Assembly (NCBI RefSeq): GCF_030128875.1
Contig: NZ_CP124620.1
Span: 3,038,001-3,102,000, forward strand
Source of the DNA: Stenotrophomonas sp. BIO128-Bstrain
GTDB taxonomy: Bacteria > Pseudomonadota > Gammaproteobacteria > Xanthomonadales > Xanthomonadaceae
Length of the DNA: 64,000 nucleotides
Direction: 5' to 3'
The notes under the pieces are model-generated. The model was given only the letters and a program-made list of their open reading frames with translations, was not told the origin of the DNA and did not search any database. Made by a program: the position numbers and the translations under genes. This document shows, piece by piece, positions 37,037 to 47,241 of the stretch (position 1 is the stretch's first letter; each line of letters starts with the position of its first letter).

Positions 37037-37061
37037 GAAAAACCCGGCACAAGGCCGGGTT
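37037..37061 (-). terminator. Terminator of the alpha operon
   Basis: AACCCGGC-CTTGT-GCCGGGTT followed by TTTCC on the minus strand, 30 bases past the rplQ stop. It ends the rpsM-rplQ operon. Confidence 0.88.
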
Positions 37062-37091
37062 CTTCACCGAATAACAGGTACAGCTCGAAGA

Positions 37092-37478
37092 TTACTCTTC
37101 GACGGCTTCAGCCACAGCAGCCGGGCGATCGACCAGCTCCACATAGGCCATCGGCGCATTGTCGCCAGCGCGGAAACCGCACTTCAGCAGACGCAGGTAG
37201 CCGCCCGGACGGTTCGCGTAACGCGGGCCCAGGGTGGTGAACAGATTGCCGACGGCTTCGTTGTCGCGCAGGCGAGCAAACGCCAGACGACGGTTGGCAA
37301 CCGAATCAACCTTGGCCAGGGTGATCAGCGGCTCGGCAACGCGGCGCAGTTCCTTGGCCTTCGGCAGGGTGGTCTTGATCAGCTCGTGCTTGAACAGCGA
37401 CGCGGCCATGTTCTTGAACATTGCTTCGCGATGGGCGCTGGTGCGGTTGAACTTGCGACCGGACTTCATATGACGCAT
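37092..37478 (-). CDS. rplQ: 50S ribosomal protein L17
   Basis: A 128-residue L17. [28 protein letters not shown] is the conserved start and [24 protein letters not shown] the core. It lines the peptide exit region of the 50S. A 201-base gap with a stable hairpin separates it from rpoA, more than usual for this operon. Confidence 0.97.
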   Translation of the reverse strand: MRHMKSGRKFNRTSAHREAMFKNMAASLFKHELIKTTLPKAKELRRVAEPLITLAKVDSVANRRLAFARLRDNEAVGNLFTTLGPRYANRPGGYLRLLKCGFRAGDNAPMAYVELVDRPAAVAEAVEE

Positions 37479-37633
37479 GACGGTGATTCCTGAAGTGAAT
37501 GTTGGATCGGTTGGGTATCGCTGTCGCCATCCTGGCGTTGCTGCTTGGACTGCGGATGGTCCGGTGCCAGCCGTCCTGGCTGGCCGTCACCGCAGGCTAT
37601 CGACCTGTCGGTGCGGGGTGTTGCCGGTGAAGC

Positions 37634-37655
37634 CCCCGCACCCGAAGGTGCGGGG
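37634..37655 (-). promoter_or_regulatory. Stable hairpin between rpoA and rplQ
   Basis: CCCCGCACC and GGTGCGGGG form a 9-bp perfect stem closed by TTCG on the minus strand, 25 bases past the rpoA stop. No T-tract follows. It could act as an mRNA processing or stability element between rpoA and rplQ. Confidence 0.5.
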
Positions 37656-37679
37656 TCAAGCATCTTGCGTAGCGCTGGA

Positions 37680-38678
37680 TCAGCCGAGCATGCCGTGCTG
37701 GGCGACACCGGCCGGCGGCCAGTTCTCCAGCTTCATGCCGAGCGAAAGGCCGCGCTGTGCGAGGACTTCCTTGATCTCGGTCAGCGACTTCTTGCCGAGG
37801 TTCGGGGTCTTGAGCAGCTCCACTTCGGTCTTCTGGATCAGATCGCCGATGTAATAGATGCTCTCTGCCTTGAGGCAGTTGGCCGAACGCACGGTCAGTT
37901 CCAGGTCGTCGATCGGGCGCAGCAGCACCGGATCCACGCCGTTGTTGGCCGGCTTGGCCGCACCGCGGTCGCGGTGGGTGAAGTCACCGAAGACCGACAG
38001 CTGATCGCTGAGGATGTCGGCGGCAGTGCGCACGGCTTCCTCGGCATCGATCGTGCCGTTGGTTTCGATGTCCAGCACCAGCTTGTCCAGATCGGTACGC
38101 TGTTCAACGCGGGCCGCTTCCACCGAATAGGCGACGCGACGGACCGGCGAGAACGAGGCGTCCAGGACCAGACGGCCGATGGCACGGGTTTCTTCATCCG
38201 GACGACGACGCGCGGCCGCCGGCTGGTAGCCGAAACCACGCTCGATCTTCAGACGCATATTGATTGCCGTGTCCTTGGTCAGGTGGCAAATGATATGGTC
38301 GTTGTTGAGGACTTCGACGTTGTGGTCCAGCTTGATATCAGCAGCGGTCACGACACCCGGACCCTGCTTGGACAGCGACAACGTAGCGTTGTCACCGGTA
38401 TGCATGCGGATGGCCACGTCCTTCAGGTTGAGCAGGACTTCCAGCACGTCCTCCTGCAAGCCTTCGAGCGTGGTGTACTCGTGCAGTACGCCATCGATTT
38501 CGACTTCCGTGATGGCGAAGCCCGGGATGGACGACAGCAGCACGCGACGCAGGGCGTTGCCCAGCGTATGCCCGTAACCACGCTCCAAGGGTTCGATGAC
38601 GACCTTGGCGCGGGTATCGGTAAGGCGTTCGATCTGCGGACCGCGAGGACGCAGAACCTGGTTGGCGGTAACCGTCAT
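37680..38678 (-). CDS. rpoA: RNA polymerase alpha subunit
   Basis: A 332-residue alpha subunit. The N-terminal assembly domain includes [27 protein letters not shown]. The C-terminal domain [50 protein letters not shown] binds UP elements and activators. The ATG at 38678 ([13 protein letters not shown]) is the family start; 16 upstream codons belong to the gap after rpsD. It follows rpsD by 54 bases. Confidence 0.97.
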   Translation of the reverse strand: MTVTANQVLRPRGPQIERLTDTRAKVVIEPLERGYGHTLGNALRRVLLSSIPGFAITEVEIDGVLHEYTTLEGLQEDVLEVLLNLKDVAIRMHTGDNATLSLSKQGPGVVTAADIKLDHNVEVLNNDHIICHLTKDTAINMRLKIERGFGYQPAAARRRPDEETRAIGRLVLDASFSPVRRVAYSVEAARVEQRTDLDKLVLDIETNGTIDAEEAVRTAADILSDQLSVFGDFTHRDRGAAKPANNGVDPVLLRPIDDLELTVRSANCLKAESIYYIGDLIQKTEVELLKTPNLGKKSLTEIKEVLAQRGLSLGMKLENWPPAGVAQHGMLG

Positions 38679-38732
38679 GTTGCGGGTTCTCCTGCGAACC
38701 TCCGGTGTGACCCGGAGGTTCTCCAATGTGAA

Positions 38733-39362
38733 TTACTTCGAATACAACTCGACGATCAGCGCTTCGTTGATATCCGCAGGCAGGTCCGAACGATCCGGCA
38801 CGGCCTTGAAGATGCCGGCGAACTTGCCGGAATCAACTTCAACCCACGACGGACGCAGGTCATGCGTGGCAGACACGGTCAGGGCTTCCTGAACGCGCAG
38901 CTGCTTGGCAGCCTTCTCGGACAGAGCGACGGCGTCGCCAGCCTTGACCTGGTACGAAGCCAGGTTGACCGACTTGCCGTTCACGGTGACGCCGCGGTGC
39001 GAGACCAGCTGACGGGCAGCCGGACGGGTCACAGCGAAGCCCATGCGATAGACGACGTTGTCCAGACGGGTTTCCAACAACTGCAGCAGGTTCTCGCCGG
39101 TGTTGCCCTTCTTGGTCGAGGCCTTCTTGTAGTAGTTGCGGAACTGACGCTCCAGCAGACCGTAGATACGCTTGACCTTCTGCTTTTCGCGCAGCTGGGT
39201 AGCGTAGTCGGACAGCTTGCCCTTACGGGCAGTGGCGCCGTGCTGGCCGGGCTTCTGCTCCAGCTTGCACTTGGAGTCCAGCGCACGGGCCGGGCTCTTG
39301 AGGGAAAGGTCGGCGCCTTCGCGGCGGGCGAGCTTACAGGTAGGACCGATATAACGAGCCAT
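38733..39362 (-). CDS. rpsD: 30S ribosomal protein S4
   Basis: A 209-residue S4, a primary 16S rRNA binder that nucleates 30S assembly and in E. coli represses the alpha operon. The start [18 protein letters not shown] and the S4 RNA-binding domain ([47 protein letters not shown]) are intact. Spacing to rpsK is 14 bases. Confidence 0.97.
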   Translation of the reverse strand: MARYIGPTCKLARREGADLSLKSPARALDSKCKLEQKPGQHGATARKGKLSDYATQLREKQKVKRIYGLLERQFRNYYKKASTKKGNTGENLLQLLETRLDNVVYRMGFAVTRPAARQLVSHRGVTVNGKSVNLASYQVKAGDAVALSEKAAKQLRVQEALTVSATHDLRPSWVEVDSGKFAGIFKAVPDRSDLPADINEALIVELYSK

Positions 39363-39376
39363 TTCTTATCGCTCCT

Positions 39377-39766
39377 TTAGACGCGACGCTTCTTCGGCGG
39401 ACGGCACCCGTTGTGCGGGATTGGCGTCACGTCGATGATGTTGGTGATCTTGTAGCCCACGTTGTTCAGCGAGCGCACGGCCGACTCACGACCCGGACCC
39501 GGGCCCTTGATGCGGACTTCCAGGGACTTGACGCCGTAGTCGAGCGCGGCACGGCCGGCCTTCTCGGCAGCCACCTGGGCAGCGAACGGGGTGGACTTAC
39601 GCGAACCGCGGAAGCCAGCGCCACCGGAGGTCGCCCACGACAGAGCGTTGCCCTGACGGTCGGTGATGGTCACGATGGTGTTGTTGAAAGAAGCATGGAC
39701 GTGGGCGACGCCGTCAGTGACGACGCGCTTGATCTTCTTCTTGGTCTTAGCGACGGGCTTAGCCAT
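39377..39766 (-). CDS. rpsK: 30S ribosomal protein S11
   Basis: A 129-residue S11 on the 30S platform. [45 protein letters not shown] is diagnostic; the C-terminus [20 protein letters not shown] type ([19 protein letters not shown] here) is complete. It lies 12 bases after rpsM. Confidence 0.97.
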   Translation of the reverse strand: MAKPVAKTKKKIKRVVTDGVAHVHASFNNTIVTITDRQGNALSWATSGGAGFRGSRKSTPFAAQVAAEKAGRAALDYGVKSLEVRIKGPGPGRESAVRSLNNVGYKITNIIDVTPIPHNGCRPPKKRRV

Positions 39767-39778
39767 TTCTTAGGTCCC

Positions 39779-40135
39779 TTACTTCCTGATCGCCTTGCGC
39801 GGGCCCTTGCGGGTGCGGGCGTTGGTACGGGTGCGCTGGCCACGAAGCGGCAGACCGCGACGGTGACGCAGACCGCGGTAGCAGCCCAGGTCCATCAGGC
39901 GCTTGATCGCGATACCGATTTCACGGCGCAGATCGCCTTCCACGATGTACTTGCCGACTTCGAGACGCAGACGCTCGATTTCCGGCTCCGACAGATCGCG
40001 GATCTTGGTGGTCGAGGTCACGCCTGCGGCGTCGCAGACCTTCTTCGAACGGGTACGGCCGATGCCGTAAATGCTTTGCAACCCGACCCAGACGTGCTTC
40101 TGGGCTGGCAGGTTGACGCCTGCAATACGCGCCAT
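39779..40135 (-). CDS. rpsM: 30S ribosomal protein S13
   Basis: A 118-residue S13 of the 30S head, first gene of the alpha operon. [34 protein letters not shown] starts it, and [28 protein letters not shown] ends it as a basic tail. The 345-base gap upstream to secY implies its own promoter. Confidence 0.97.
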   Translation of the reverse strand: MARIAGVNLPAQKHVWVGLQSIYGIGRTRSKKVCDAAGVTSTTKIRDLSEPEIERLRLEVGKYIVEGDLRREIGIAIKRLMDLGCYRGLRHRRGLPLRGQRTRTNARTRKGPRKAIRK

Positions 40136-40480
40136 GACGCGGTTCTCCAGCTGAGTGATGGCCGACAGCGCACCATGGGCGCGCCAATCCGGCAGGATGG
40201 ATCAAAAAAGTGAACTAGCGATTCTATCAAGGTCTCGGTTTACTGGGAAGCCCGTGGAACCTTGAGGTTCCATGGACCCGGCGTGGGGAGTGTGCCCATG
40301 CTCCGGCGCCGGATGTCGTTGACTGCAGAGGTTGCCCTCGCCGCCGCCCGCGCTACTCCCGCGCGGGACCACCACATCACACCCCCACCCGAAACCGCTG
40401 CAGGGGCCGCCCTTCGATTTGGAAGGCCAGTCCGGGAACCGGAGGGCCTTCACAACAAGAAGACTAGTGTAACAGGTCAA
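40136..40480. other. secY-rpsM gap, no rpmJ
   Basis: 345 bases with no gene. The rpmJ (L36) gene that often follows secY is absent: no frame encodes the short Lys/Arg/Cys-rich L36. An interrupted hairpin at 40422-40451 (GAAGGCC/GGCCTTC plus TCCGG/CCGGA) and a 7-bp hairpin at 40255-40272 are present. TTGATA near 40225 on the minus strand may be a -35 for rpsM, but no good -10 was found. Confidence 0.55.
40422..40451 (-). terminator. Hairpin after secY
   Basis: GAAGGCC pairs with GGCCTTC and, inside, TCCGG pairs with CCGGA around GAA. It starts about 30 bases past the secY stop. No T-run follows on the minus strand, so it could be a transcript 3' end only if Rho or processing assists. Confidence 0.4.
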
Positions 40481-41836
40481 TCAGCCGCGGGCAAAACCGC
40501 CGCGGTTGCCGCCCTTCAGGTTGGCCTTCTTCAACAGGCTCTCATACTGGTGCGACATCAGGTGCGCCTGGATCTGGGCGATGAAGTCCATCACCACCAC
40601 CACCACGATCAGCAGCGAGGTGCCGCCGAAGTAGAACGAGGCGCCCAGCTGGGTGCGCAGGATTTCCGGCAGCAGGCAGACGATCACCAGGTACAGCGAA
40701 CCGGCAGCCGTCAGGCGGGTCAGCACGGCATCCACGTAGTCGGCGGTGGCCTTGCCCGGACGGATGCCCGGAATCAGCGCGCCCGACTTCTTCAGGTTGT
40801 CGGCGGTTTCCTGCGAGTTGAACACCAGCGCGGTGTAGAAGAACGCAAAGCCACTGATCAGCGCAGCGAACACGATCATGTGCAGCGGCTCGCCCGGGCC
40901 GAGGGCGTTGGCGACCTTCTGCAGCCACGTGGCCGAGCTGGCCTGGCCGGACCACATCGCCAGCGTCGTCGGGAACGCCAGGATGCTCGAGGCGAAGATG
41001 GCCGGGATCACGCCCGCCATGTTCAGCTTCAGCGGCAGGAACGAGGTCTGGTTCATGTACGCGTTGCGGCCACCCTGGCGACGTGCGTAGTTCACCGTGA
41101 TGCGGCGTTGGCCCCGCTCGACGAACACCACGAAGTAGGTGAAGGCCAGCACCACCAGCACGATCAGCAGCAGGGCGATGAAGCTCATGTTGCCGTCGCG
41201 GTAGGCTTCCACGGTGTGGATGACCGCGCCCGGCAGGCCGGCCACGATGCCGGCGAAGATGATCAGCGAGACACCGTTGCCGATGCCGCGCTCGGTGACC
41301 TGCTCACCGACCCACATCAGGAAGATGGTACCGGCGGTCAGCGCGACGATGGCGGTGAGCACGAAGCCCATGCCCGGTGCGTAGACGACCGGGGCACCGC
41401 CCGGGGAGACCTGGTTCTGCAGCGCCAGCGCGATGCTGCCGCCCTGCACCACCGCCAGCAACACGGCGCCGATGCGGGAATATTGGGTGATCTTGCGACG
41501 ACCCGATTCACCTTCCTTCTGCATCGATTTCAATGCCGGGAAGATGTGGACCGCCAGCTGCATCACGATGGATGCCGAGATGTACGGCATCACGTTCAGC
41601 GCGAAAATGCTGAAACGGTGCAGGGCGCCGCCCGAGAACATGTTGAACATGTCCACGATGCCGCCGCCCTGCGCCTGCATGAGCGCAAGCATGGCATCGG
41701 GATTGACGCCAGGCACCGGCACATAACAGCCGATGCGGTAGACGATCAATGCCCCGATGACGAACAGCAGGCGCTGGCGGAGTTCCGTGAACTTGCCGAG
41801 CCCGCCGCCGAGGTTACCAATGCCAGCTTGCGCCAT
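40481..41836 (-). CDS. secY: Preprotein translocase subunit SecY
   Basis: A 451-residue SecY with ten membrane helices, the channel of the Sec translocon. [29 protein letters not shown] is the first helix region and [27 protein letters not shown] the plug/TM2 region. The cytoplasmic loop [24 protein letters not shown] and [27 protein letters not shown] are diagnostic. It starts three bases after rplO and is the last gene of the spc operon here. Confidence 0.97.
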   Translation of the reverse strand: MAQAGIGNLGGGLGKFTELRQRLLFVIGALIVYRIGCYVPVPGVNPDAMLALMQAQGGGIVDMFNMFSGGALHRFSIFALNVMPYISASIVMQLAVHIFPALKSMQKEGESGRRKITQYSRIGAVLLAVVQGGSIALALQNQVSPGGAPVVYAPGMGFVLTAIVALTAGTIFLMWVGEQVTERGIGNGVSLIIFAGIVAGLPGAVIHTVEAYRDGNMSFIALLLIVLVVLAFTYFVVFVERGQRRITVNYARRQGGRNAYMNQTSFLPLKLNMAGVIPAIFASSILAFPTTLAMWSGQASSATWLQKVANALGPGEPLHMIVFAALISGFAFFYTALVFNSQETADNLKKSGALIPGIRPGKATADYVDAVLTRLTAAGSLYLVIVCLLPEILRTQLGASFYFGGTSLLIVVVVVMDFIAQIQAHLMSHQYESLLKKANLKGGNRGGFARG

Positions 41837-41839
41837 GTC

Positions 41840-42283
41840 TTACTCCTGTACGCTGCCGCCGGCAGCTTCGATCGCGGCCTTGGCACTGGCCGTTGCAGCG
41901 ACGCCCTTCAGGGTGAAGGCCTTGGTCAGGTCACCCTTCATGACGATCTTGGCACGCTTGGCGGTGCTCGGGACCAGCTTGGCAGCGCGCAGCGCGGCAA
42001 AGTCGATCTCGCCGGCTTCCAGGCGTTCCAGCTGGTAGGACAGCACTTCAGCGGTGTCCTTGGCGATCTTGGAACGGAAACCGACCTTCGGCAGACGACG
42101 CTGCATGGGGGTCTGACCGCCTTCGAAGCCTGCCTTGATCTTGCCGCCACCCTTACGGGCGAACGAACCCTTGTGGCCGCGGCCGCAGGTCTTGCCCAGG
42201 CCGGAGCCGATACCACGACCGACGCGGGTGCGCTCTTTACGAGCGCCCGGTGCCGGGCTCAATTCATTCAGATGCATGGTCAT
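41840..42283 (-). CDS. rplO: 50S ribosomal protein L15
   Basis: A 147-residue L15. MHLNELSPAPGARKERTRVGRGIGSGLGKTCGRGHKG is the conserved Gly-rich start. The ATG at 42283 (MTMHLNEL) has GAGGAA seven bases upstream, better than an ATG five codons earlier. It lies four bases after rpmD. Confidence 0.96.
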   Translation of the reverse strand: MTMHLNELSPAPGARKERTRVGRGIGSGLGKTCGRGHKGSFARKGGGKIKAGFEGGQTPMQRRLPKVGFRSKIAKDTAEVLSYQLERLEAGEIDFAALRAAKLVPSTAKRAKIVMKGDLTKAFTLKGVAATASAKAAIEAAGGSVQE

Positions 42284-42287
42284 TGGA

Positions 42288-42479
42288 TTATTCCTCAACC
42301 TTGACGAGGTAGTGGACCTTGTTGATCAGGCCGCGAACCTGCGGGCTGTCCTTCAGTTCACGCACATCGTTGAGCTTGTTCAGGCCCAGGGCACGCACCG
42401 ACAGGCGGTGACGCGACTGGGTGCCACGCAGGCCAGCCACCAGGCGGACCTTGACGGTCTTGACGGTTTCATTAGCCAT
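42288..42479 (-). CDS. rpmD: 50S ribosomal protein L30
   Basis: A 63-residue L30. [55 protein letters not shown] covers the whole family domain. Its start overlaps the rpsE stop by eight bases, implying translational coupling. Confidence 0.96.
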   Translation of the reverse strand: MANETVKTVKVRLVAGLRGTQSRHRLSVRALGLNKLNDVRELKDSPQVRGLINKVHYLVKVEE

Positions 42480-43011
42480 GGTTGAGATCCTCCACCTTCT
42501 TGCCGCGCTTGGCCGCGATGCGGACCGGCGACTGCATTTCGGTCAGACCCTTCAGCGTGGCGCGAACCAGGTTGATCGGGTTACGCGAACCGACGGCCTT
42601 GGCCAGCACGTTCTTGACGCCAACGGCTTCCAGGACGGCGCGCATGGCACCACCGGCAATCACACCGGTACCTTCGGAGGCCGGCATCATGAACACGCGG
42701 GCTGCGCCGTGGCCGGACTTCACCGGGTGCCACAGGGTGCCGTTGTTCAGATCGACGGTGGCCAGGTTCTTGCGAGCCTGTTCCATCGACTTCTGGATCG
42801 CGACCGGCACTTCACGCGCCTTGCCGTAACCGAAGCCGACCTTGCCTGCGCCGTCACCGACCACGGTCAGTGCGGTGAAGGTGAACTGGCGGCCGCCCTT
42901 GACGGTCTTGCTGACGCGGTTGACCGCGACCAGCTTTTCGATCATGCCGTCGTCGACTTTCTCTTCGCGGCGATCGCGATCGCGACCCCGCTGCTGACGT
43001 TCTTCTGCCAT
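42472..43011 (-). CDS. rpsE: 30S ribosomal protein S5
   Basis: A 179-residue S5, important for decoding accuracy. The N-terminus is a charged Arg/Glu-rich stretch ([18 protein letters not shown]). The S5 double-stranded RNA-binding domain ([39 protein letters not shown]) follows. A 158-base gap with a strong hairpin lies upstream toward rplR. Confidence 0.96.
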   Translation of the reverse strand: MAEERQQRGRDRDRREEKVDDGMIEKLVAVNRVSKTVKGGRQFTFTALTVVGDGAGKVGFGYGKAREVPVAIQKSMEQARKNLATVDLNNGTLWHPVKSGHGAARVFMMPASEGTGVIAGGAMRAVLEAVGVKNVLAKAVGSRNPINLVRATLKGLTEMQSPVRIAAKRGKKVEDLNHG

Positions 43012-43137
43012 GTTGATTCCTTGATTGATTGAGTATGTACGGCTCAGGGCCGCTTATAGCTGTGAGATGGAGCGGTGATTCGAGCGCCCCTGCAGAAGAA
43101 GGACGTCGCCCGGCGCAACCCGCGCCGGCAGGCAGGC

Positions 43138-43162
43138 GGAAGCGGGGACCAGCCCCGCTTCC
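43138..43162 (-). promoter_or_regulatory. 10-bp hairpin between rplR and rpsE
   Basis: GGAAGCGGGG and CCCCGCTTCC pair perfectly around a five-base loop, eight bases past the rplR stop. No T-tract follows on the minus strand. The 158-base gap is unusual within spc operons, so this could attenuate or stabilise the mRNA. Confidence 0.5.
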
Positions 43163-43169
43163 TTATCCC

Positions 43170-43523
43170 TTAGAACTGCAGGCCGCCTTCGCGGGCTGCA
43201 TCAGCCAGTGCCTTGATGCGGCCGTGGTAGCGGTAGCCCGAGCGGTCGAAAGCGACCTTCTCGATGCCCGCAGCCTTGGCGCGCTCGGCGACCAGCTTGC
43301 CAACCTTGGCGGCGGCGTCGCTGTTCTTGCCGTTCTTCAGGCCTTCCTTGACGTCGGCCTGGGTGGTGTTGGCAGCTGCCAGCACCTTGGAGCCGTCGGC
43401 GGTGAAGACCTGGGCGTACAGGTGCTGACCGGTGCGCAGCACCGACAGACGCGGCACGCCGAGCACACGGATGTGGGCACGGGTCGACTTGGCACGACGC
43501 AGACGAGCGATGTTCTTGTTCAT
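43170..43523 (-). CDS. rplR: 50S ribosomal protein L18
   Basis: A 117-residue L18 that binds 5S rRNA in the central protuberance. [33 protein letters not shown] and [28 protein letters not shown] are the family hallmarks. It lies 31 bases after rplF. Confidence 0.97.
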   Translation of the reverse strand: MNKNIARLRRAKSTRAHIRVLGVPRLSVLRTGQHLYAQVFTADGSKVLAAANTTQADVKEGLKNGKNSDAAAKVGKLVAERAKAAGIEKVAFDRSGYRYHGRIKALADAAREGGLQF

Positions 43524-43554
43524 GATCTTTTTCCTTGAAAGCTGAGGGCGTGAG

Positions 43555-44082
43555 TTACGCCTTCTTGGCTTCCTTACGAATGATGACTTCGCCGGCGTAC
43601 TTCACACCCTTGCCCTTGTAGGGCTCCGGCGGACGGAAGCCACGGATCTTGGCGGCAACTTCGCCAACGCGCTGCTTGTCGGTGCCCTGGACCAGCACTT
43701 CGGTCTGGGTCGGGGTCGAAATGGTGATGCCTTCCGGCGCCACGAACAGGACCGGATGCGAGAACCCGAGCGACAGGTTCAGGTCCTTGCCCTGCATGGC
43801 GGCACGGTAACCGACGCCGACCAGCTCGAGCTTGCGCTCGAAGCCTTCGGTCACGCCGTGGACCATGTTGGCCAGGATGGCGCGCACGGTGCCGGTGAGG
43901 GCGACCAGCGAGGCATCGTTGGCGGCCAGGGTGGCAACGCCGTTGTCGACAGTGATTTCAACGCCAGCAACCTTGGCAAGCGACAGGGTGCCCTTCGGGC
44001 CCTTCACGCTGACGGATTCCGGCTGGATGTTCAGTTCAACGCCCTTGGGCAGGTTGACTGGCTTCTTGGCTACGCGGGACAT
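43555..44082 (-). CDS. rplF: 50S ribosomal protein L6
   Basis: A 175-residue L6 with the two duplicated L6 domains. [17 protein letters not shown] opens it, and the second domain ends [25 protein letters not shown], the conserved C-terminus near the GTPase centre. It lies 18 bases after rpsH. Confidence 0.97.
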   Translation of the reverse strand: MSRVAKKPVNLPKGVELNIQPESVSVKGPKGTLSLAKVAGVEITVDNGVATLAANDASLVALTGTVRAILANMVHGVTEGFERKLELVGVGYRAAMQGKDLNLSLGFSHPVLFVAPEGITISTPTQTEVLVQGTDKQRVGEVAAKIRGFRPPEPYKGKGVKYAGEVIIRKEAKKA

Positions 44083-44100
44083 AGTTGTTTCCTTCTCGCC

Positions 44101-44499
44101 TTAGGCCACGAAGCACAGGACTTCGCCGCCGACGCCCAACTGGCGCGCCTGCGCATCAGTCATGATGCCCTTGGAGGTGGAGATGATGGAGATACCCAGG
44201 CCGTTGAGGACCTTCGGCAGCTCGGACTTGCCACGGTACTGGCGCAGACCCGAACGCGAGAAGCGCTTCAGGGTCTCGATGACCGGCTTGCCTTCGAAAT
44301 ACTTCAGGACGATTTCAAGCTCGGCCTTGTTGTTCTCGATCTTGGTCACGCGCAGATCGGTGATGTAGCCTTCGGCCTTCAACACCTCTGCGATTGCCAC
44401 CTTGATCTTGGACGACGGTGCTTTCACCGTCTGCTTGCCAACCGCGGCCGCATTCTTGATGCGTACCAGCAGGTCGGCGATGGGATCAGTCATGCTCAT
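44101..44499 (-). CDS. rpsH: 30S ribosomal protein S8
   Basis: A 132-residue S8, a primary 16S rRNA binder and in E. coli the spc operon repressor. The ATG at 44499 ([17 protein letters not shown]) is the family start. [33 protein letters not shown] closes it. Unusually, a canonical terminator and a 263-base gap separate it from rpsN upstream, so rpsH probably has its own promoter. Confidence 0.97.
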   Translation of the reverse strand: MSMTDPIADLLVRIKNAAAVGKQTVKAPSSKIKVAIAEVLKAEGYITDLRVTKIENNKAELEIVLKYFEGKPVIETLKRFSRSGLRQYRGKSELPKVLNGLGISIISTSKGIMTDAQARQLGVGGEVLCFVA

Positions 44500-44648
44500 A
44501 GTCGATACCTTTGAGTGCACCGATATCCGCTTTCGCGAAAATCTTGTGTCTACCTGGGATGGGCCAGGGCCCTTGTTGCCTGTTCAGCGGACCAACGGCC
44601 CGCTCTACGCCAGCCCCCGTGACGGAGCAAGACGCGGGAGTATACGGC

Positions 44649-44675
44649 AAAAAGAGCCCGACTTGCGTCGGGCTC
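44649..44675 (-). terminator. Intrinsic terminator between rpsN and rpsH
   Basis: GAGCCCGAC-GCAA-GTCGGGCTC on the minus strand is followed directly by TTTTT. It lies about 88 bases past the rpsN stop and 150 before rpsH. This is a full intrinsic terminator in the middle of what is usually one spc operon. Confidence 0.85.
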
Positions 44676-44762
44676 CCTTAATCCGGGATCAGGGCCGGAA
44701 AACCGACCCCTCTCCCCTGCCCCGTGCCGTGAAGGCGCGAGGCAGTGGAAGGGACGAATCCC

Positions 44763-45068
44763 TTACCAGCTGGCCTTGCGCAGGCCCGGCACGTCGCCAC
44801 GCATGGTGGCTTCACGCAGCTTGTTACGGCCCAGGCCGAACTTGCTGTACACGCCACGCGGGCGGCCCGAGAGCTCGCAACGGTTGCGGTGACGGCTCGG
44901 CGACGAGTCGCGCGGCAGCTTCTGCAGCTTGATGACGGCCTCGGCCTTTTCGTCGTACGACGCGGTCGTGCTGGAGATGATCTTCTTCAGCTCTTCACGC
45001 TTGCCGGCGTACTTGACGGCCAGCTTCGCACGCTTGAGGTCGCGGTTGACCATGGAGGTCTTTGCCAT
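44763..45068 (-). CDS. rpsN: 30S ribosomal protein S14
   Basis: A 101-residue S14 of the long, zinc-free type: no CxxC pairs are present. [30 protein letters not shown] and [41 protein letters not shown] are diagnostic. It lies 18 bases after rplE and is followed by a terminator. Confidence 0.97.
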   Translation of the reverse strand: MAKTSMVNRDLKRAKLAVKYAGKREELKKIISSTTASYDEKAEAVIKLQKLPRDSSPSRHRNRCELSGRPRGVYSKFGLGRNKLREATMRGDVPGLRKASW

Positions 45069-45086
45069 TTCGGATTCCTCGACGTA

Positions 45087-45629
45087 TCAGTTACGGAACG
45101 GGAACTTGAACGCTGCGAGCAGCGCCTTCGCTTCCGCATCGGTCTTGGCGGTGGTGGTGATGGCGATATCCATGCCACGGATCGCGTCGACAGCGTCGAA
45201 GTCGATTTCCGGGAAGATGATCTGTTCCTTCACACCCATGTTGAAGTTGCCGCGACCGTCGAAGGAACGACCCGAGACACCACGGAAGTCGCGCACGCGC
45301 GGCAACGAGATGTTGATCAGACGGTCCATGAACTCGTACATCTTTTCACGACGCAGCGTGGTCTTGCAGCCGATCGGCCAACCATCGCGGATCTTGAACG
45401 ATGCCACCGAGACGCGGGACTTGGTCACGATCGGCTTCTGACCGGAGACCTTGGCCATATCGGCGACGGCATTTTCCAGGATCTTCTTGTTCGTGGCTGC
45501 TTCGCCGACACCCATGTTCAGGGTGACCTTGACCAGCTTCGGAACCTGCATCGGATTGGTGTAGCCGAACTGCTTCATCAGCGCCGGCACCACTTCTTCC
45601 TTGTAAAACTTTTCGAGACGGGAATTCAT
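45087..45629 (-). CDS. rplE: 50S ribosomal protein L5
   Basis: A 180-residue L5 that binds 5S r[44 protein letters not shown] starts it. [31 protein letters not shown] and [20 protein letters not shown] complete the fold. It lies 11 bases after rplX. Confidence 0.97.
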   Translation of the reverse strand: MNSRLEKFYKEEVVPALMKQFGYTNPMQVPKLVKVTLNMGVGEAATNKKILENAVADMAKVSGQKPIVTKSRVSVASFKIRDGWPIGCKTTLRREKMYEFMDRLINISLPRVRDFRGVSGRSFDGRGNFNMGVKEQIIFPEIDFDAVDAIRGMDIAITTTAKTDAEAKALLAAFKFPFRN

Positions 45630-45640
45630 CAGCTCATTCC

Positions 45641-45958
45641 TCAGGCGTCGAGCGCCTCACCGCTGGAGCGGAACACACGCAGTTTGCGTCCATCCTCCAG
45701 CACCTTGAAGCCAACGCGCTCGCCCTTGCCCGAAGCCGGGTTCAGCACATTCACGTTGGAGATATGGATCGACGCTTCACGCTCGACCACGCCGCCGGCA
45801 ACGCCTGCCTGCGGGTTCGGCTTGGTGTGGCGCTTGACGATGTTCACGTTGGCGACGATCACACGATCGCCGTCGACGCGGACGACTTCGCCCTGCTTGC
45901 CCTTGTCCTTGCCGGTGTTGACGACGACCTGGTCGCCCTTCTTGATACGGTTAGCCAT
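45641..45958 (-). CDS. rplX: 50S ribosomal protein L24
   Basis: A 105-residue L24 with the KOW motif ([52 protein letters not shown]). It is an early assembly initiator of the 50S. It lies 16 bases after rplN. Confidence 0.97.
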   Translation of the reverse strand: MANRIKKGDQVVVNTGKDKGKQGEVVRVDGDRVIVANVNIVKRHTKPNPQAGVAGGVVEREASIHISNVNVLNPASGKGERVGFKVLEDGRKLRVFRSSGEALDA

Positions 45959-45974
45959 GATTATCTCCTGGCGC

Positions 45975-46343
45975 TCACAGAACTTCGGGAGCGAGCGAGA
46001 CGATCTTCATGAACTTCTCGGAACGAAGTTCACGGGTCACCGGTCCGAAGATGCGGGTGCCGATCGGCTCTTGCTTGTTGTTGAGCAGGACCGCGGCGTT
46101 GCCGTCGAAACGGATCAGCGAGCCATCGGCGCGACGCACACCCTTGCGGGTACGCACCACGACGGCGTCATACACTTCACCCTTCTTGACTTTGCCGCGC
46201 GGGATTGCGTCCTTCACGGTGACCTTGATGATGTCGCCGATGTGGGCATAACGGCGCTTGGAACCACCCAGCACCTTGATGCACATCAGTTCCTTGGCAC
46301 CGGAGTTGTCCGCGGCGTCGAGGTAGCTCTGCATCTGGATCAT
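45975..46343 (-). CDS. rplN: 50S ribosomal protein L14
   Basis: A 122-residue L14, complete and highly conserved. [71 protein letters not shown] identifies it. It contacts 30S h14 and the factor site. It lies 13 bases after rpsQ. Confidence 0.98.
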   Translation of the reverse strand: MIQMQSYLDAADNSGAKELMCIKVLGGSKRRYAHIGDIIKVTVKDAIPRGKVKKGEVYDAVVVRTRKGVRRADGSLIRFDGNAAVLLNNKQEPIGTRIFGPVTRELRSEKFMKIVSLAPEVL

Positions 46344-46356
46344 GATTCAGATCTCC

Positions 46357-46626
46357 TTATTCAGCCGCACGCGTGATGACTTCCACCACGCGCCAGTTCT
46401 TGGTCTTGGACATCGGAGCAATCTCGGCCACGCGCACGACATCACCTTCGTTGCAGGTGTTGTCGGCGTCGTGTGCGTGCAGCTTGGTCGAACGCTTGAT
46501 GTACTTGCCGTACAGGGCGTGCTTGACCAGGCGCTCCACCAACACGGTGACCGTCTTGTCCATCTTGTTGCTGACGACACGGCCTTCGACCGTGCGCAGC
46601 GTCTTGCTGTCGTTGTTATCGCTCAT
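46357..46626 (-). CDS. rpsQ: 30S ribosomal protein S17
   Basis: An 89-residue S17 with an OB fold. [73 protein letters not shown] covers the family. The ATG at 46626 has AAGGA eight bases upstream; an ATG three codons earlier abuts that site. It lies 11 bases after rpmC. Confidence 0.96.
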   Translation of the reverse strand: MSDNNDSKTLRTVEGRVVSNKMDKTVTVLVERLVKHALYGKYIKRSTKLHAHDADNTCNEGDVVRVAEIAPMSKTKNWRVVEVITRAAE

Positions 46627-46637
46627 CGCGGCCATCC

Positions 46638-46823
46638 TTACTTGGTGCTGCCGAGCAGGGTCTTGACGCGAGCGATCTCGCGACGAACCCGGCGGGTTTC
46701 GTGGGTCTTCGGCAGCTGGCCAGTGACCTGCTGCATACGGAGCGAGAACTGCTCCTTACGCAGGTCGATCAGGTGGCTCTTCAGGTCGTCAGCCGACTTT
46801 TCGCGAAGTTGTTTGATATCCAT
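46638..46823 (-). CDS. rpmC: 50S ribosomal protein L29
   Basis: A 61-residue L29 near the exit tunnel. [57 protein letters not shown] is the whole family pattern. Its ATG shares one base with the rplP stop. Confidence 0.97.
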   Translation of the reverse strand: MDIKQLREKSADDLKSHLIDLRKEQFSLRMQQVTGQLPKTHETRRVRREIARVKTLLGSTK

Positions 46824-47236
46824 CAGAGCACCGTCCGGGTCACGAAAGTGGTGGTCACGGAGAGCTTGGCGGCAGCCAGGCGGAACGCCTCACGTGCCAC
46901 GTCTTCTGCGACGCCTTCGATTTCATAGATCATGCGGCCGGGCTGGATCTGGGCTACCCAGTACTCCACGTTGCCCTTACCAGAACCCATTCGGACTTCG
47001 ATGGGCTTCTTGGTGATCGGCTTGTCGGGGAACACTCGGATCCACATCTTGCCGCCGCGCTTGACGTAGCGGCTGATCGAGCGGCGGGCCGCTTCGATCT
47101 GACGCGCGGTCAGCTGACCATGAGCGGTTGCCTTCAGGCCGTACTCGCCGAAGCTGACGGCGTTGCCGCTCCAGCTCAGACCATCGTTACGGCCCTTGTG
47201 TACCTTGCGGTATTTGGTTCGCTTGGGTTGCAACAT
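46823..47236 (-). CDS. rplP: 50S ribosomal protein L16
   Basis: A 137-residue L16 at the peptidyl-transferase/5S region. [78 protein letters not shown] identifies it. The Arg substrate of L16 hydroxylase is in RMGSGKGN. It starts five bases after rpsC. Confidence 0.97.
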   Translation of the reverse strand: MLQPKRTKYRKVHKGRNDGLSWSGNAVSFGEYGLKATAHGQLTARQIEAARRSISRYVKRGGKMWIRVFPDKPITKKPIEVRMGSGKGNVEYWVAQIQPGRMIYEIEGVAEDVAREAFRLAAAKLSVTTTFVTRTVL

Positions 47237-47241
47237 TGTCG

